Shown piece by piece: positions 7,507-15,048 of a DNA stretch of 26,085 nt; within the stretch, counting starts at the first letter, position 1; each line of letters opens with the position of its first letter. The stretch is taken from NCBI GenBank assembly GCA_047605605.1, contig JASGFG010000058.1, positions 1-26,085 on the forward strand. The letters run 5' to 3'. This DNA is from JAATGA01 sp047605605 (GTDB lineage: Bacteria; Pseudomonadota; Alphaproteobacteria; Rhodobacterales; Rhodobacteraceae). The notes beneath the pieces are model-generated. The model was not told the origin of the DNA. It worked only from the letters and a program-made list of their open reading frames with translations, and did no database searches. The translations under genes were made by a program, and so were the position numbers.

Positions 7507-7535
7507 TTGACAGCGGCATTCCCCGCCCCCAGAAC
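7507..7535 (+). promoter_or_regulatory. Candidate purC promoter
   Basis: TTGACA at 7507-7512 is followed, 17 bases on, by CAGAAC at 7530-7535 (3 of 6 against TATAAT, including A at positions 2, 4 and 5). The predicted start near 7542 leaves a 20-base leader before the purC ATG. The perfect -35 and correct placement just upstream of the ribosome site support it. Confidence 0.45.
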
Positions 7536-7561
7536 GGCCCCACCAGAAGCCGGAGGCCCCC

Positions 7562-8539
7562 ATGCGCTATGACCCCGCCCGCATCCTGCCCGAAGCCCGC
7601 ATCCCGGAACTGCCGAACCCCTATTTCGGCAAGGTGCGCGACTGCTATGACCTGCCCGCGGATGCCGGGCACGGGGCGCGGCGCATCCTGATCTCGTCCG
7701 ACCGGATTTCCGCCTTCGACCGCATTCTGGCGGTCATCCCCTTCAAGGGGCAGGTGCTGACCCAGATGGCACGGTTCTGGTTCGACGCGACCGCCGACAT
7801 CTGCCCGAACCATGTGCTGGAATACCCCGATCCGAATGTGGTCGTGGGGCGGCATGTCACCATCCTGCCGGTGGAAATCGTGGTGCGCGGCTATCTGGCG
7901 GGCACCACCGGCACCTCGGTCCTGACCATGTATCGCAAGGGCGTGCGGACCATGTATGGCCACAGCCTGCCCGATGGCCTGCGCGACAACCAGGCCCTGC
8001 CCGCGCCGATCATCACCCCCACGTCCAAGGCTTTCGACGGCGGCCACGACGAGCCGCTGACCCCGGCCCAGATCGTCGGGCAGGGCCTGCTGACCCAGGC
8101 GCAATGGGATGAGGTTTCCGCCAAGGCCCTGGCGCTTTTCGCCCGCGGACAGAAGATGGCGGCGGAACGCGGGCTGATCCTTGTCGACACCAAATACGAA
8201 TTCGGCATGGATCAGGCCGGCAACATCCTGATCGCCGACGAAATCCACACGCCCGATTCCAGCCGTTACTGGATCGCCGCCAGCTATGAGGCGGCCTTTG
8301 CCGCAGGCGAGCGTCCCGCCAGCTTCGACAAGGACGTGATCCGTGCCTGGGTCGCGGCGCGCTGCGATCCCTATGCGGACGACATCCCCGAAATCCCGCC
8401 CGAGATGATCGAAAAGACCGCCCGCGCCTATGTCGAGGCCTTCGAGATGATCACCGGCCAGAGTTTCGTGCCCGATCTTTCCGGTGCCACGGTGCTGGAC
8501 AGGGTGCGCGGCAACCTGAGACAATTCTTCAGCAAGTGA
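7562..8539 (+). CDS. purC: Phosphoribosylaminoimidazole-succinocarboxamide synthase, long form
   Basis: 325 residues; GGAGG lies 5 bases before the ATG. SAICAR synthetase joins aspartate to CAIR using ATP in de novo purine synthesis in the cytosol. Clear family motifs in order: GKVRDCYDL (ATP-binding start), SSDRISAFD, EIVVRGYLAGT, ILVDTKYEFG and IADEIHTPDSSRYW, the last typical of the metal and substrate site. It is longer than the roughly 240-residue enterobacterial enzyme and closer in length to the yeast Ade1 type. It stands alone here, with no other pur genes nearby. Many alphaproteobacteria also carry a short purC next to purS/purQ, so this may be one of two paralogues. Confidence 0.95.
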   Translation: MRYDPARILPEARIPELPNPYFGKVRDCYDLPADAGHGARRILISSDRISAFDRILAVIPFKGQVLTQMARFWFDATADICPNHVLEYPDPNVVVGRHVTILPVEIVVRGYLAGTTGTSVLTMYRKGVRTMYGHSLPDGLRDNQALPAPIITPTSKAFDGGHDEPLTPAQIVGQGLLTQAQWDEVSAKALALFARGQKMAAERGLILVDTKYEFGMDQAGNILIADEIHTPDSSRYWIAASYEAAFAAGERPASFDKDVIRAWVAARCDPYADDIPEIPPEMIEKTARAYVEAFEMITGQSFVPDLSGATVLDRVRGNLRQFFSK

Positions 8540-8543
8540 TCAA

Positions 8544-8571
8544 TTGTTCGCGCTAACATCTGCGCTATAAC
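8544..8571 (+). promoter_or_regulatory. Candidate promoter for the PfkB kinase/dtd pair
   Basis: TATAAC at 8566-8571 matches a -10 box at 5 of 6 positions. TTGTTC at 8544-8549, 16 bases upstream, is a weak -35 (3 of 6). The pair sits just after the purC stop and 30 bases before the kinase ATG. Confidence 0.4.
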
Positions 8572-8600
8572 CGGACGCGGGGACAGAGGGAGGCAAGGCC

Positions 8601-9521
8601 ATGATTCTCAGCTGCGGCGAGGCGTTGATCGACATGCTGCCGCGCCGGTCGGTTTCGGACGAGGCGTGTTTCGCCCCCTATGCCGGCGGTGCGGTGATGA
8701 ACACGGCCATCGCCCTTGGCCGGCTGGGCGTGCCCTCGGGGTTCTTCTCGGGCCTGTCGACCGACCTGTTCGGCGAGATCCTGACCGACACGCTGGAGGC
8801 GTCGCGCGTCGACACCTCGTTCTGCGCGCGGTCGGGGCGGCCGACCACGCTGGCCTTCGTCAAGCTGGTGAACGGGCAGGCCACATATGCCTTCTATGAC
8901 GAAAATACCGCCGGGCGGCTTCTGTCGCCGGCCGATCTGCCCGCCCTGCCCGCCAGCGTGGGCGCGCTGTTCTTTGGCGGGATCAGCCTGGTGAACGATC
9001 CCGCCGCCTCCACCTACGAGGCATTGCAGGCGCGCGAGGGCGAGGTGCGCGTGACGATGATCGACCCGAACATCCGCCCCGGCTTCATCACCGACGAGGC
9101 CGCCTATCGCGCCCGGATCGACCGGATGATCGGCCGCGCCGATATTGTGAAACTGTCGGACGAGGATCTGCACTGGCTGCTCGGCGCGGGGGACATGGCG
9201 GTTCTGGCGCAGACGCTGCTGCTGCGCGGGCCGAAACTGGTGTTCGTGACCGAAGGCGCAAAGGGCGCCCATGCCTTTACCGCCACGCACAGCCGCTTTG
9301 GCGCGGCAACGCCGGTGACGGTGGCCGATACGGTCGGCGCGGGCGACACGTTCAATGCGGGCGTTCTGGCCGCATTGCACCGCGCCGGGGCGCTGACCAA
9401 GATCGGGCTGGGACAGCTTTCGCCGGGGACGCTGGATGCGGCGCTGTCGCTGGGAACGCGCGCCGCCGCCGTCACCGTCAGCCGCCCCGGTGCGAACCCG
9501 CCCTGGGAAAACGAGCTTTGA
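8601..9521 (+). CDS. PfkB-family carbohydrate kinase, probable fructokinase
   Basis: 306 residues with GGGAGG before the ATG. Both signatures of the PfkB/ribokinase fold are present: the N-terminal GGAVMNTAIALGRLG at about 29-43 and the C-terminal DTVGAGDTF at 243-251, where Asp249 is the catalytic base in the anion-hole motif GAGD. The start, CGEALIDMLP, and DENTAGRLL in the lid region are typical of proteins annotated as fructokinase, so phosphorylation of fructose or a similar ketose by ATP is the best guess; other sugars cannot be excluded. The stop overlaps the TTG start of dtd by 4 bases (TTGA), implying translational coupling with an unrelated tRNA-editing gene. Confidence 0.88.
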   Translation: MILSCGEALIDMLPRRSVSDEACFAPYAGGAVMNTAIALGRLGVPSGFFSGLSTDLFGEILTDTLEASRVDTSFCARSGRPTTLAFVKLVNGQATYAFYDENTAGRLLSPADLPALPASVGALFFGGISLVNDPAASTYEALQAREGEVRVTMIDPNIRPGFITDEAAYRARIDRMIGRADIVKLSDEDLHWLLGAGDMAVLAQTLLLRGPKLVFVTEGAKGAHAFTATHSRFGAATPVTVADTVGAGDTFNAGVLAALHRAGALTKIGLGQLSPGTLDAALSLGTRAAAVTVSRPGANPPWENEL

Positions 9522-9958
9522 GGGCGGTCGTCCAGCGCGTTTCGCGGGCCAGCGTCACGGTCGACGGCACGGTGACGGGCGAGATCGGCCCCGGCCTGCT
9601 GATCCTGATCTGCGCCATGCAGGGCGATGCCGAGGCCGAGGCCGATCAGCTGGCCATGAAAATCGCCAAGCTGCGGATCTTCAGGGACGAGGCAGGCAAG
9701 ATGAACCTCTCGGTCCGCGACATCGGCGGGGCGGTTCTGATCGTCAGCCAGTTCACCCTTGCCGCCGACCTGCGCGGCAACCGCCCCGGCTTTTCCACCG
9801 CCGCCACCCCGGATCAGGGAAAGCGGCTTTACGACTATTTCACCGTGCAGATGCAGGCCCAGGGGTTACCGACCGCCAACGGCATCTTTGGCGCCGATAT
9901 GGCGGTCGAACTGGTCAACGACGGGCCGGTGACGATCTGGATGGACACCGCCGCCTGA
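9518..9958 (+). CDS. dtd: D-aminoacyl-tRNA deacylase
   Basis: 146 residues, the usual length. Starts at TTG 9518, giving the standard N-terminus MRAVVQRVSRASVTVDG. The enzyme frees D-amino acids (and glycine mischarged on tRNA-Ala) from tRNA, keeping translation homochiral. Both active-site motifs are visible: SQFTL at 77-81 (Thr80 is the usual catalytic-site residue) and NDGPVT at 134-139, the cross-subunit Gly-Pro motif that rejects L-substrates; the protein works as a dimer. The start codon overlaps the kinase stop, so its expression is tied to that gene. Confidence 0.95.
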   Translation: MRAVVQRVSRASVTVDGTVTGEIGPGLLILICAMQGDAEAEADQLAMKIAKLRIFRDEAGKMNLSVRDIGGAVLIVSQFTLAADLRGNRPGFSTAATPDQGKRLYDYFTVQMQAQGLPTANGIFGADMAVELVNDGPVTIWMDTAA

Positions 9959-9965
9959 GACGCCC

Positions 9966-10502
9966 CTACTGGAACGGATTGGCGGGGTTGGATTTCCCGC
10001 CGCTCTGGCTCAGCGCGTCGGAACAGGCGATCAGCGCATCCATGGATGCCCGGCTGCCGGACAGCGAATACCAGATCACATCCTCGTTCGATTCGCTGCG
10101 CAGGAACAGCTTTTGACCCTGCGAGATTTCGACCAGAAGCCGGGCGCTGTCATTGCCCGACGGCAGGTCGAACAGCACCGAATTCTGATAAAGCTCGGCA
10201 TTCGTCAGCGTCCAGTCGGGGCGCCGGTCGATCTGCACGCGCAGGTTCGCCGTGCCGCCCTCGAACTGCCACTGGGTCGAATAGAACTGAAGCCGCAGCG
10301 TCCCGTCCTGAAAGACCCACAGGGCAAAGCTGTCGCCCGGCGCCGACACCTCGGCCTTGCAGGCGAGCGAGCCATCCTCGAACCCCACGCCCGAGACCTG
10401 CCAGTGCTTGTGGCTGAACAGCACCTCGCTGTAAGGCTCGGCAGATGCGGGGGCCGAAAACATGGCCGCCGCAGCGATCGCCAATCCCAGACGCATCATC
10501 AT
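9966..10502 (-). CDS. Secreted protein of unknown function
   Basis: 178 residues from the ATG at 10502 (GAGGGAG 6 bases upstream; two further ATG codons follow directly). The N-terminus MMMRLGLAIAAAAMFSAPASA is a Sec signal peptide with an A-x-A cleavage site, so the mature protein of about 157 residues is periplasmic or secreted. It has two cysteines (in SLACKAEV and ALIACSDAL) that could form a disulfide, and alternating hydrophobic residues with several Trp (WQVSG, LWVFQDG, TQWQF) that suggest a beta-rich fold. The overall look recalls IalB-like invasion-associated proteins, but I see no decisive motif and do not assign it. It lies tail-to-tail with dtd, only 7 bp apart. Confidence 0.75.
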   Translation of the reverse strand: MMMRLGLAIAAAAMFSAPASAEPYSEVLFSHKHWQVSGVGFEDGSLACKAEVSAPGDSFALWVFQDGTLRLQFYSTQWQFEGGTANLRVQIDRRPDWTLTNAELYQNSVLFDLPSGNDSARLLVEISQGQKLFLRSESNEDVIWYSLSGSRASMDALIACSDALSQSGGKSNPANPFQ

Positions 10503-10536
10503 CGCACACTCCCTCTGTCCCGCGACCACATTTCGG

Positions 10537-10564
10537 ATAGTGGCATAGCCATGGATTGCGGCAA
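10537..10564 (-). promoter_or_regulatory. Possible promoter of the secreted-protein gene
   Basis: Reading the minus strand, TTGCCG (complement of 10559-10564) is followed after 16 bases by CACTAT (complement of 10537-10542), 3 of 6 at each element. It lies about 35 bases upstream of the ATG at 10502 and just after the acyl-CoA synthetase stop. Weak evidence. Confidence 0.28.
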
Positions 10565-10599
10565 GAGGCGGGAAAGATGAAAGCGGCGCTGTGGCGCGG

Positions 10600-12501
10600 T
10601 TACACCCACTCGACCGGGGTGATGAACCCGCCCAGCAGGTTTTCCGCCGCCGTCTTGTCCATCGGACCCGTGGCGGCGATGCGTGCGACCAGCCCGCGCT
10701 TCTTGTCCTCGACCACGCTGTCGACATGGGCGGGGATGCCCGCCTCTTTCAGCGCGGCGTCATAGACGCGGGTGATGGCCATGCGCCGCAGATCGGGCTT
10801 GAAGATCTTGCCCACGGCGGTTTTCGGCAATTCCGGCAGGATTTCCACATGTTTCGGCACGGCGGCGCGTTCGCTGATATGGTCCTTCGCATAGGCCATC
10901 AACTCGTCTGCGGTGACCGTCGCACCCTTGACCAGTTCGACATAGGCGCAGGGCAGTTCGCCCGCATGGGCATCGGGCTGGCCGATGGCGCCGACGAAGG
11001 CGACCGCCGGATGGCCCATCAGCGCCTCTTCAATCGTCGCGGGGTCGATGTTGTGCCCACCCCGGATGATCAGATCCTTGGCCCGCCCGGTGATGTAGAG
11101 GTATCCGTCCGCATCCAGCCGCCCAAGATCGCCGGTGCGCAGGAACCGCCCCTCGGCGAACAGGTCGCGGTTCTTGTCGACCTCGGTATAGGTCGACCCC
11201 TCGAACACGCCGGGGTTGGCGACGCAGATCTCGCCCACCTCGTCCACCGCGCATTCGCGAAAGCCTTCGGCCGTCTTTTGCAGGATGCGGACATGGGTAT
11301 AGGGAAAGGGCAGACCCACCGATCCGATGCGCTTGGCCCCCTCGGGCGGGTTGACCGACACCAGACAGGTGCATTCGGTCAGGCCATAGCCCTCGATCAC
11401 CTGCACGCCGGTGGCCTTTTCAAACCGGCTGTAAAGTTCCAGCGGCAGGGGGGCCGACCCCGAGAATGTGCCGCGCAGGGTGGAGACATCGGCATTCACC
11501 GGCCGCTGCATCAGCGCGGCCAGGGCGGTCGGCACGGTGATCAGATAGGTGGCCTTCCACCGCTCGATCAGCTTCCACAGGTTGTCGAACACCCCGTCAC
11601 CGCGATAGCCCGCAGGCGTCGGCAGCACCACCTGCGCGCCCGAGGCGATGGCCGACATCAGGATCGGATAGACCGCGAACACATGGAACAGCGGCAGCGG
11701 GCACATGATCGTGTCAATCTCGGTGAACAGCAGGCGATGCCCCAGCCAGCCGTTATAGACCATGCCGGAAACCTTGTGCTGCGCCACCTTGGGCATTCCG
11801 GTCGTGCCGCCGGTGTGGAAATAGGCGGCCACACGGTCGGCCGGCTCATCCGCAAAGGTCAGACGGTCGGCGGGCTGTTTCGCCATCTCGCGCCGCAGAT
11901 GCAGGACATTGGCATTGTGGGAAACCGGGTTCTTCGGCCGCACCAGCGGCACGATCCACGATTTCGGCGGCGTCAGATAGCGGCACAGGTCCACCTCCAG
12001 CACCGTTTTCACCCCCGGCGCATGGCGCACCGCCTCGGCCACCTTTTGCGGCACGTCGGTTTTCGGGAAAGCCTTCAGCGTGACCACCGCCTTGGCCTTG
12101 GTCTCGCGCAGGATGGCGCTGATCTGGTCGGGTTCCAGCAGGGGGTTGATCGGGTTGGCGATGCCCGCCACCATGCCGCCCAGCAGGACCACCGCCGTCT
12201 CGATGCTGTTCGGCAGGATATAGGCGACCACATCCGTGGGCCCGATGCCCAGGCTGCGGAACAGGTTCGCCGCCTGCGTCACCTCGGCCAGCAGCTGCTT
12301 CCACGTCAGGGTGATGGCCTTGTCGTCGGGGCCGGAAAAGATCTGATAGGACAGCGCCGGGCGGTCGCCATGCGCCTTGGCGGTGCGCGACAGAAACTCA
12401 TGCATCGTGCGCGCCACGTCGCGGGCGGCCCAGGGCATTTCGGCCTCGATCGCCTTCACATCGGCCGCCGAAGCGAAGCCGTTGGTCACGATGCGGTTCA
12501 T
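10600..12501 (-). CDS. Acyl-CoA synthetase, AMP-dependent (ANL superfamily)
   Basis: 633 residues from the ATG at 12501 (GGAGGA about 6 bases upstream). The enzyme activates a carboxylic acid as acyl-AMP and then transfers it to CoA. Motifs in order: the phosphate-binding loop FHTGGTTGMPK at 228-238, an unusual GG where most members have SG; GYGLTE at 371-376 (adenine site); RTGDLGRLDADGYL at 455-468; the hinge GRAKDLI; and PKTAVGKIFK at 559-568, whose Lys565 is the adenylation lysine. It is longer than the usual 500-560 residues, mainly through an N-terminal region and an insert around 170-215. The fatty or aromatic acid substrate is not predictable. It stands alone, with a 292-bp upstream gap shared with a divergent gene. 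Confidence 0.9.
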   Translation of the reverse strand: MNRIVTNGFASAADVKAIEAEMPWAARDVARTMHEFLSRTAKAHGDRPALSYQIFSGPDDKAITLTWKQLLAEVTQAANLFRSLGIGPTDVVAYILPNSIETAVVLLGGMVAGIANPINPLLEPDQISAILRETKAKAVVTLKAFPKTDVPQKVAEAVRHAPGVKTVLEVDLCRYLTPPKSWIVPLVRPKNPVSHNANVLHLRREMAKQPADRLTFADEPADRVAAYFHTGGTTGMPKVAQHKVSGMVYNGWLGHRLLFTEIDTIMCPLPLFHVFAVYPILMSAIASGAQVVLPTPAGYRGDGVFDNLWKLIERWKATYLITVPTALAALMQRPVNADVSTLRGTFSGSAPLPLELYSRFEKATGVQVIEGYGLTECTCLVSVNPPEGAKRIGSVGLPFPYTHVRILQKTAEGFRECAVDEVGEICVANPGVFEGSTYTEVDKNRDLFAEGRFLRTGDLGRLDADGYLYITGRAKDLIIRGGHNIDPATIEEALMGHPAVAFVGAIGQPDAHAGELPCAYVELVKGATVTADELMAYAKDHISERAAVPKHVEILPELPKTAVGKIFKPDLRRMAITRVYDAALKEAGIPAHVDSVVEDKKRGLVARIAATGPMDKTAAENLLGGFITPVEWV

Positions 12502-12740
12502 TGTCGTCCTCCCCCCGTGGAACCCGTCCCCGCTCCCCCGGCGGCAGGTGGGGCAAAGCATGTGCGGTTTCGCCCGGCTTGCCAAGCGGAACGCAGCGTC
12601 GCAAGGCCTTTGCCCGCCCTCCATTCTGCCCCGAAAGCAGCCGCGGGCGCCAGCGTTTCCCGCGCGAAACCGCCGACGCGCGGCGGCGGGGGATCGGGGC
12701 GCAAAGACCGCATCCCCGCGCTGCGCCCGCGTGACATGCC

Positions 12741-12777
12741 TTGCGGCGGGGCATCGGCCGGACCTATGATCGGCCGG
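12741..12777 (+). promoter_or_regulatory. Candidate promoter with paired CGGCCG operator-like repeats
   Basis: TTGCGG (12741-12746) and TATGAT (12765-12770; 5 of 6) are 18 bases apart and lie just before the gene at 12794. Two identical 9-mers, ATCGGCCGG, at 12753-12761 and 12769-12777, begin 16 bases apart and flank or overlap the -10. Each contains the palindrome CGGCCG. A repressor bound there would block the promoter. No regulator is identified. Confidence 0.4.
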
Positions 12778-12793
12778 AAAACAGGGGTTTGCC

Positions 12794-13615
12794 ATGCACG
12801 TCGTTTCACTGCTTCGCACCGACATGTTCTCGATCCGCATCGACGGCGCCCCCGCCGCGATCCCCGACCTGTTCCCGGAATGGGGCGAACTGGACAGGTT
12901 CGGCCTGGTGATCGACGAGGCGGTCGGCGGCGTCGGCGCCACCCATCTGCTGCAATGCGCGATGATGGCCTATTACGACGCGAAACCCGCGCGCCGGACC
13001 AGCCGGGCGGTCTATCCCGAGATCTATGCCTTTCACATCGGCAAGGGGCATGGCGCCCATGCGCCTTACGACTTCTGGCCCGCCCGGCGCGAGGTGATCC
13101 TGCGCACCACCGACCACCGTCAGGTGCTGGACGCCATCAACAATTGCGGCATCACCCGCCTGGCCGTGCCCGACCGCCCCGCGCGCGAGGTAATCCACCG
13201 CCCGAAAGAGGTCGAGGCCGCGCTGGACCGCATTGCCTCGGCCTTTGTCTACTGCGCCGGGGGCCGCGTGGCGGGCGGCGATGTGGAAATCACCGGCACC
13301 GACAAGCGGACCGAGTTCAACCCGAGCCAAGTGCTGCGCCCGGTCTCGGAGCTCGTCTCCGCCCGCCGCGCGCCGGGGGCGGTGTCGAGCAGCGGCATCC
13401 CGATCAAGGAGTCGGACGACGACTATTCCCGCTGGCTGACCGAACGCGACGCCGAGATCACGCCCGAGGAACGCCTTGCCGCGCGCCAGCACCGCGAGGG
13501 GTTGCGCTCGCCCGAGGGGCTGATGACGGAAACCTATCGGCGGGTCAGCGTGGCCGAGGCGTTGAAACGGCTGGCGGGCGCGGGGCCGCAAGCGGCGGGG
13601 CTGGCGGCGGAGTAG
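12794..13615 (+). CDS. Conserved-looking protein of unknown function
   Basis: 273 residues from the ATG at 12794. I do not recognise the family. There is no signal peptide or membrane segment, so it is likely cytosolic. The first 170 residues look folded (LFPEWGELDRFGLVIDEAVG, IYAFHIGKGHGAHAPYDFWPARREV, LDAINNCGITRLAVPD); the His-rich GKGHGAHAPYDFWP stretch is a possible active or binding site. The last 90 residues are charged and probably helical (ITPEERLAARQHREGL). The frame shows normal codon bias for this genome. It is divergent from the acyl-CoA synthetase gene and convergent with the frameshifted kinase. Confidence 0.7.
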   Translation: MHVVSLLRTDMFSIRIDGAPAAIPDLFPEWGELDRFGLVIDEAVGGVGATHLLQCAMMAYYDAKPARRTSRAVYPEIYAFHIGKGHGAHAPYDFWPARREVILRTTDHRQVLDAINNCGITRLAVPDRPAREVIHRPKEVEAALDRIASAFVYCAGGRVAGGDVEITGTDKRTEFNPSQVLRPVSELVSARRAPGAVSSSGIPIKESDDDYSRWLTERDAEITPEERLAARQHREGLRSPEGLMTETYRRVSVAEALKRLAGAGPQAAGLAAE

Positions 13616-13667
13616 GTGGGGGTTGAGCCAGAGCAGTCCCTCGTCGGTTTGAGGCCAGAGCGGATGG

Positions 13668-14194
13668 TCAGCGCGTTGAATGATAGCTTTTCAGAAAATC
13701 TCTGATCTGGCTTTTGCCATTAAGATGAAGAACCGGCACCTGCGGGCCATCTAGTAACCGCTGGTTTTCGATCTTCGGGCGATAGTCTCTGTCGAAAGTC
13801 CAGACGTAGCGTAAGAACACCATGAACTCCCTATTGAGCTTTTCGGAGCAGCCGATGGCAAGGTCAGGTCTTCGGCCACCCCGGAGGTTCCGAGCGATCA
13901 CACGATGCATGCAGGTGATCCGTGAGGTTTTCAGCCATATCACGAGATCGGCGCGCGGTAGGCGCAAATCAAATGTCCGGCGAGGTAGTTGCCTTCACAG
14001 ATCCAGTTTGACCCTGAGACCGCTTCGGCAACACGACATCGGAATTGCTCTGGTTCCGGTTCCTTCCAGTTCGGTTGCCAGAAAAGCCGGTCAAGATGGA
14101 TGACAGGGAAGGAGAACCGTTCACCGAGCGCACGCGCAAGTGTCGACTTTCCGCTTCCCGCGTTTCCCAGAATAACGATGCGATTTGGTGGCAT
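13668..14194 (-). pseudogene. Frameshifted P-loop kinase, adenylate kinase/FlaR-like (DNA topology modulation type)
   Basis: Two minus-strand frames join into one protein. The first (from ATG 14194) has MPPNRIVILGNAGSGKST, a Walker A motif, then HLDRLFW and ICEGNYLAG, and runs off frame at about 13980. The second continues with TFDLRLPRADLVIWLK and ends at 13668. Removing a one-base loss near 13976-13981 restores a protein of about 175 residues, the normal length of proteins annotated as topology modulation protein FlaR or adenylate kinase-like. The gene has clearly lower GC and a less biased third position than its neighbours, suggesting recent acquisition. It may be a true pseudogene or a base error in the assembly. 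Confidence 0.75.
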
Positions 14195-14308
14195 GATGCT
14201 CTCACTATCTGCGGGGAGCGCTTATTGCAGCCTTGTGGTGAAATGCACAAGCAATCTAGGCCTAGCGTCCGCTTCGTCTGGAAAAGCCACCGCCCCCCCA
14301 ACTGCAAA

Positions 14309-14332
14309 CGCGGCCCCATCACAGAGGCCGCG
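14309..14332 (-). terminator. Terminator-like hairpin after the Kbp-like gene
   Basis: CGCGGCC (14309-14315) and GGCCGCG (14326-14332) form a 7-bp GC stem with a 10-base loop. Read on the minus strand the stem is followed by TTTGCAGTT, a partial T-tract. It lies about 47 bases beyond the Kbp-like stop, in the position expected for its terminator. Confidence 0.5.
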
Positions 14333-14378
14333 CCACTCTCGTCCACCGGCAGACCAACCCTGCCCCACCAAGCCGCCC

Positions 14379-14813
14379 TCAGACCGCCTTGCCTTCGGCT
14401 TGCGGAATGCGCAGCACCTGGCCGGGATAGATCTTGTCGGGGTGGGTCAGCATCGGCTTGTTCGCCTCGAAGATCGCCTGATACTTGTTGGCATTGCCCA
14501 GCGTCGCCTTGGCGATCGCCGACAGCGTGTCGCCTTTTTTCACCGTATAGAACACCGGCGCGGGGTGGTCATCGTCATCGGCCTCGACCGCGGCCACACC
14601 CTGCACGTTGCCGACCGCCAGGATCACCTTTTCCTTGACCTCGGGCGACACGGCCTTGCCCTCGACCTTCACCTTGTCGCCATCGACCTTGATGTCCAGG
14701 CCACTGGCATCCAGCCCCAGATCCTTGACCTCTTTCTTCAGCGCCTCGGCATCGGGGGCGGCATCCTTCTTCACCTCTTTGCCCGATCCGGTCAGAAAGC
14801 TCCAAAGTCCCAT
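14379..14813 (-). CDS. kbp: BON-LysM protein, Kbp (YgaU)-like
   Basis: 144 residues with GGAG 8 bases before the ATG at 14813. The N-terminus MGLWSFLTGSGKEV, a BON-type region at about 38-78 (GLDIKVDGDKVKVEG, VSPEVKEKVILAVGN) and a C-terminal LysM domain at about 88-136 (FYTVKKGDTLSAIAK, IFEANKPMLTHPDKIYPGQVLRIP) follow the whole layout of E. coli Kbp (149 residues), a cytoplasmic potassium-binding protein needed for growth at high external potassium. No signal peptide is present, so despite the LysM domain it is not expected to bind peptidoglycan outside. An acidic stretch (DDDD, about 79-82) sits between the domains. Potassium binding is inferred from homology. Confidence 0.88.
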   Translation of the reverse strand: MGLWSFLTGSGKEVKKDAAPDAEALKKEVKDLGLDASGLDIKVDGDKVKVEGKAVSPEVKEKVILAVGNVQGVAAVEADDDDHPAPVFYTVKKGDTLSAIAKATLGNANKYQAIFEANKPMLTHPDKIYPGQVLRIPQAEGKAV

Positions 14814-14861
14814 GTCGTGTTCTCCATTTCTGCGACCGCCATGCAGGATACATGGCATCGG

Positions 14862-14891
14862 ACTGTAACGGAATGACATGATAGGCCGCAA
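14862..14891 (-). promoter_or_regulatory. Candidate promoter of the Kbp-like gene
   Basis: On the minus strand TTGCGG (complement of 14886-14891) precedes TACAGT (complement of 14862-14867; 4 of 6) by 18 bases. The predicted start leaves a leader of about 40 bases. It suggests that the gene has its own promoter rather than depending on the ABC transporter 235 bp upstream. Confidence 0.35.
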
Positions 14892-14965
14892 AGCGGGCGG
14901 GGAAAGACCTTGATCCCTTCCCCCCTTGCGACCGCCGCAGAAGCAGACCCCGTTCTGCCCCCATC

Positions 14966-15031
14966 CTCTTCGCGAAAATATCCTCGGGGGGTGAATTGGG
15001 CGCAGCCCAAGAGGGGGGCAGACAGCCCCCC
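14966..15031 (+). repeat. Intergenic hairpin repeat, copy B
   Basis: Same sequence of parts as copy A: CTCTTCGCGAAAATATCC, a six-G run, GTGA, hairpin TTGGGC-gca-GCCCAA (14996-15010) with compensating stem changes relative to copy A, then GAGGGGGGCAG and the hairpin GGGGGGC/GCCCCCC (15013-15031). It lies between the ABC transporter stop and the Kbp-like gene. Because the stems are symmetric it could end the minus-strand ABC transcript. Confidence 0.7.
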
Positions 15032-15048
15032 TGCCCGGTCCGCCGCCC

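Noticed and set aside
12502..12793. Possible small gene in the gap between the acyl-CoA synthetase and the divergent gene
   Set aside because: Open frames exist on both strands but lack ribosome sites and motifs; hairpins such as CCGCCG/CGGCGG (12670-12686) are expected at this GC content.
10591..13626. 1011-residue plus-strand frame
   Set aside because: It runs antisense to the acyl-CoA synthetase and then in the wrong frame over the gene at 12794; no motifs and biased toward Arg, Gly and His.
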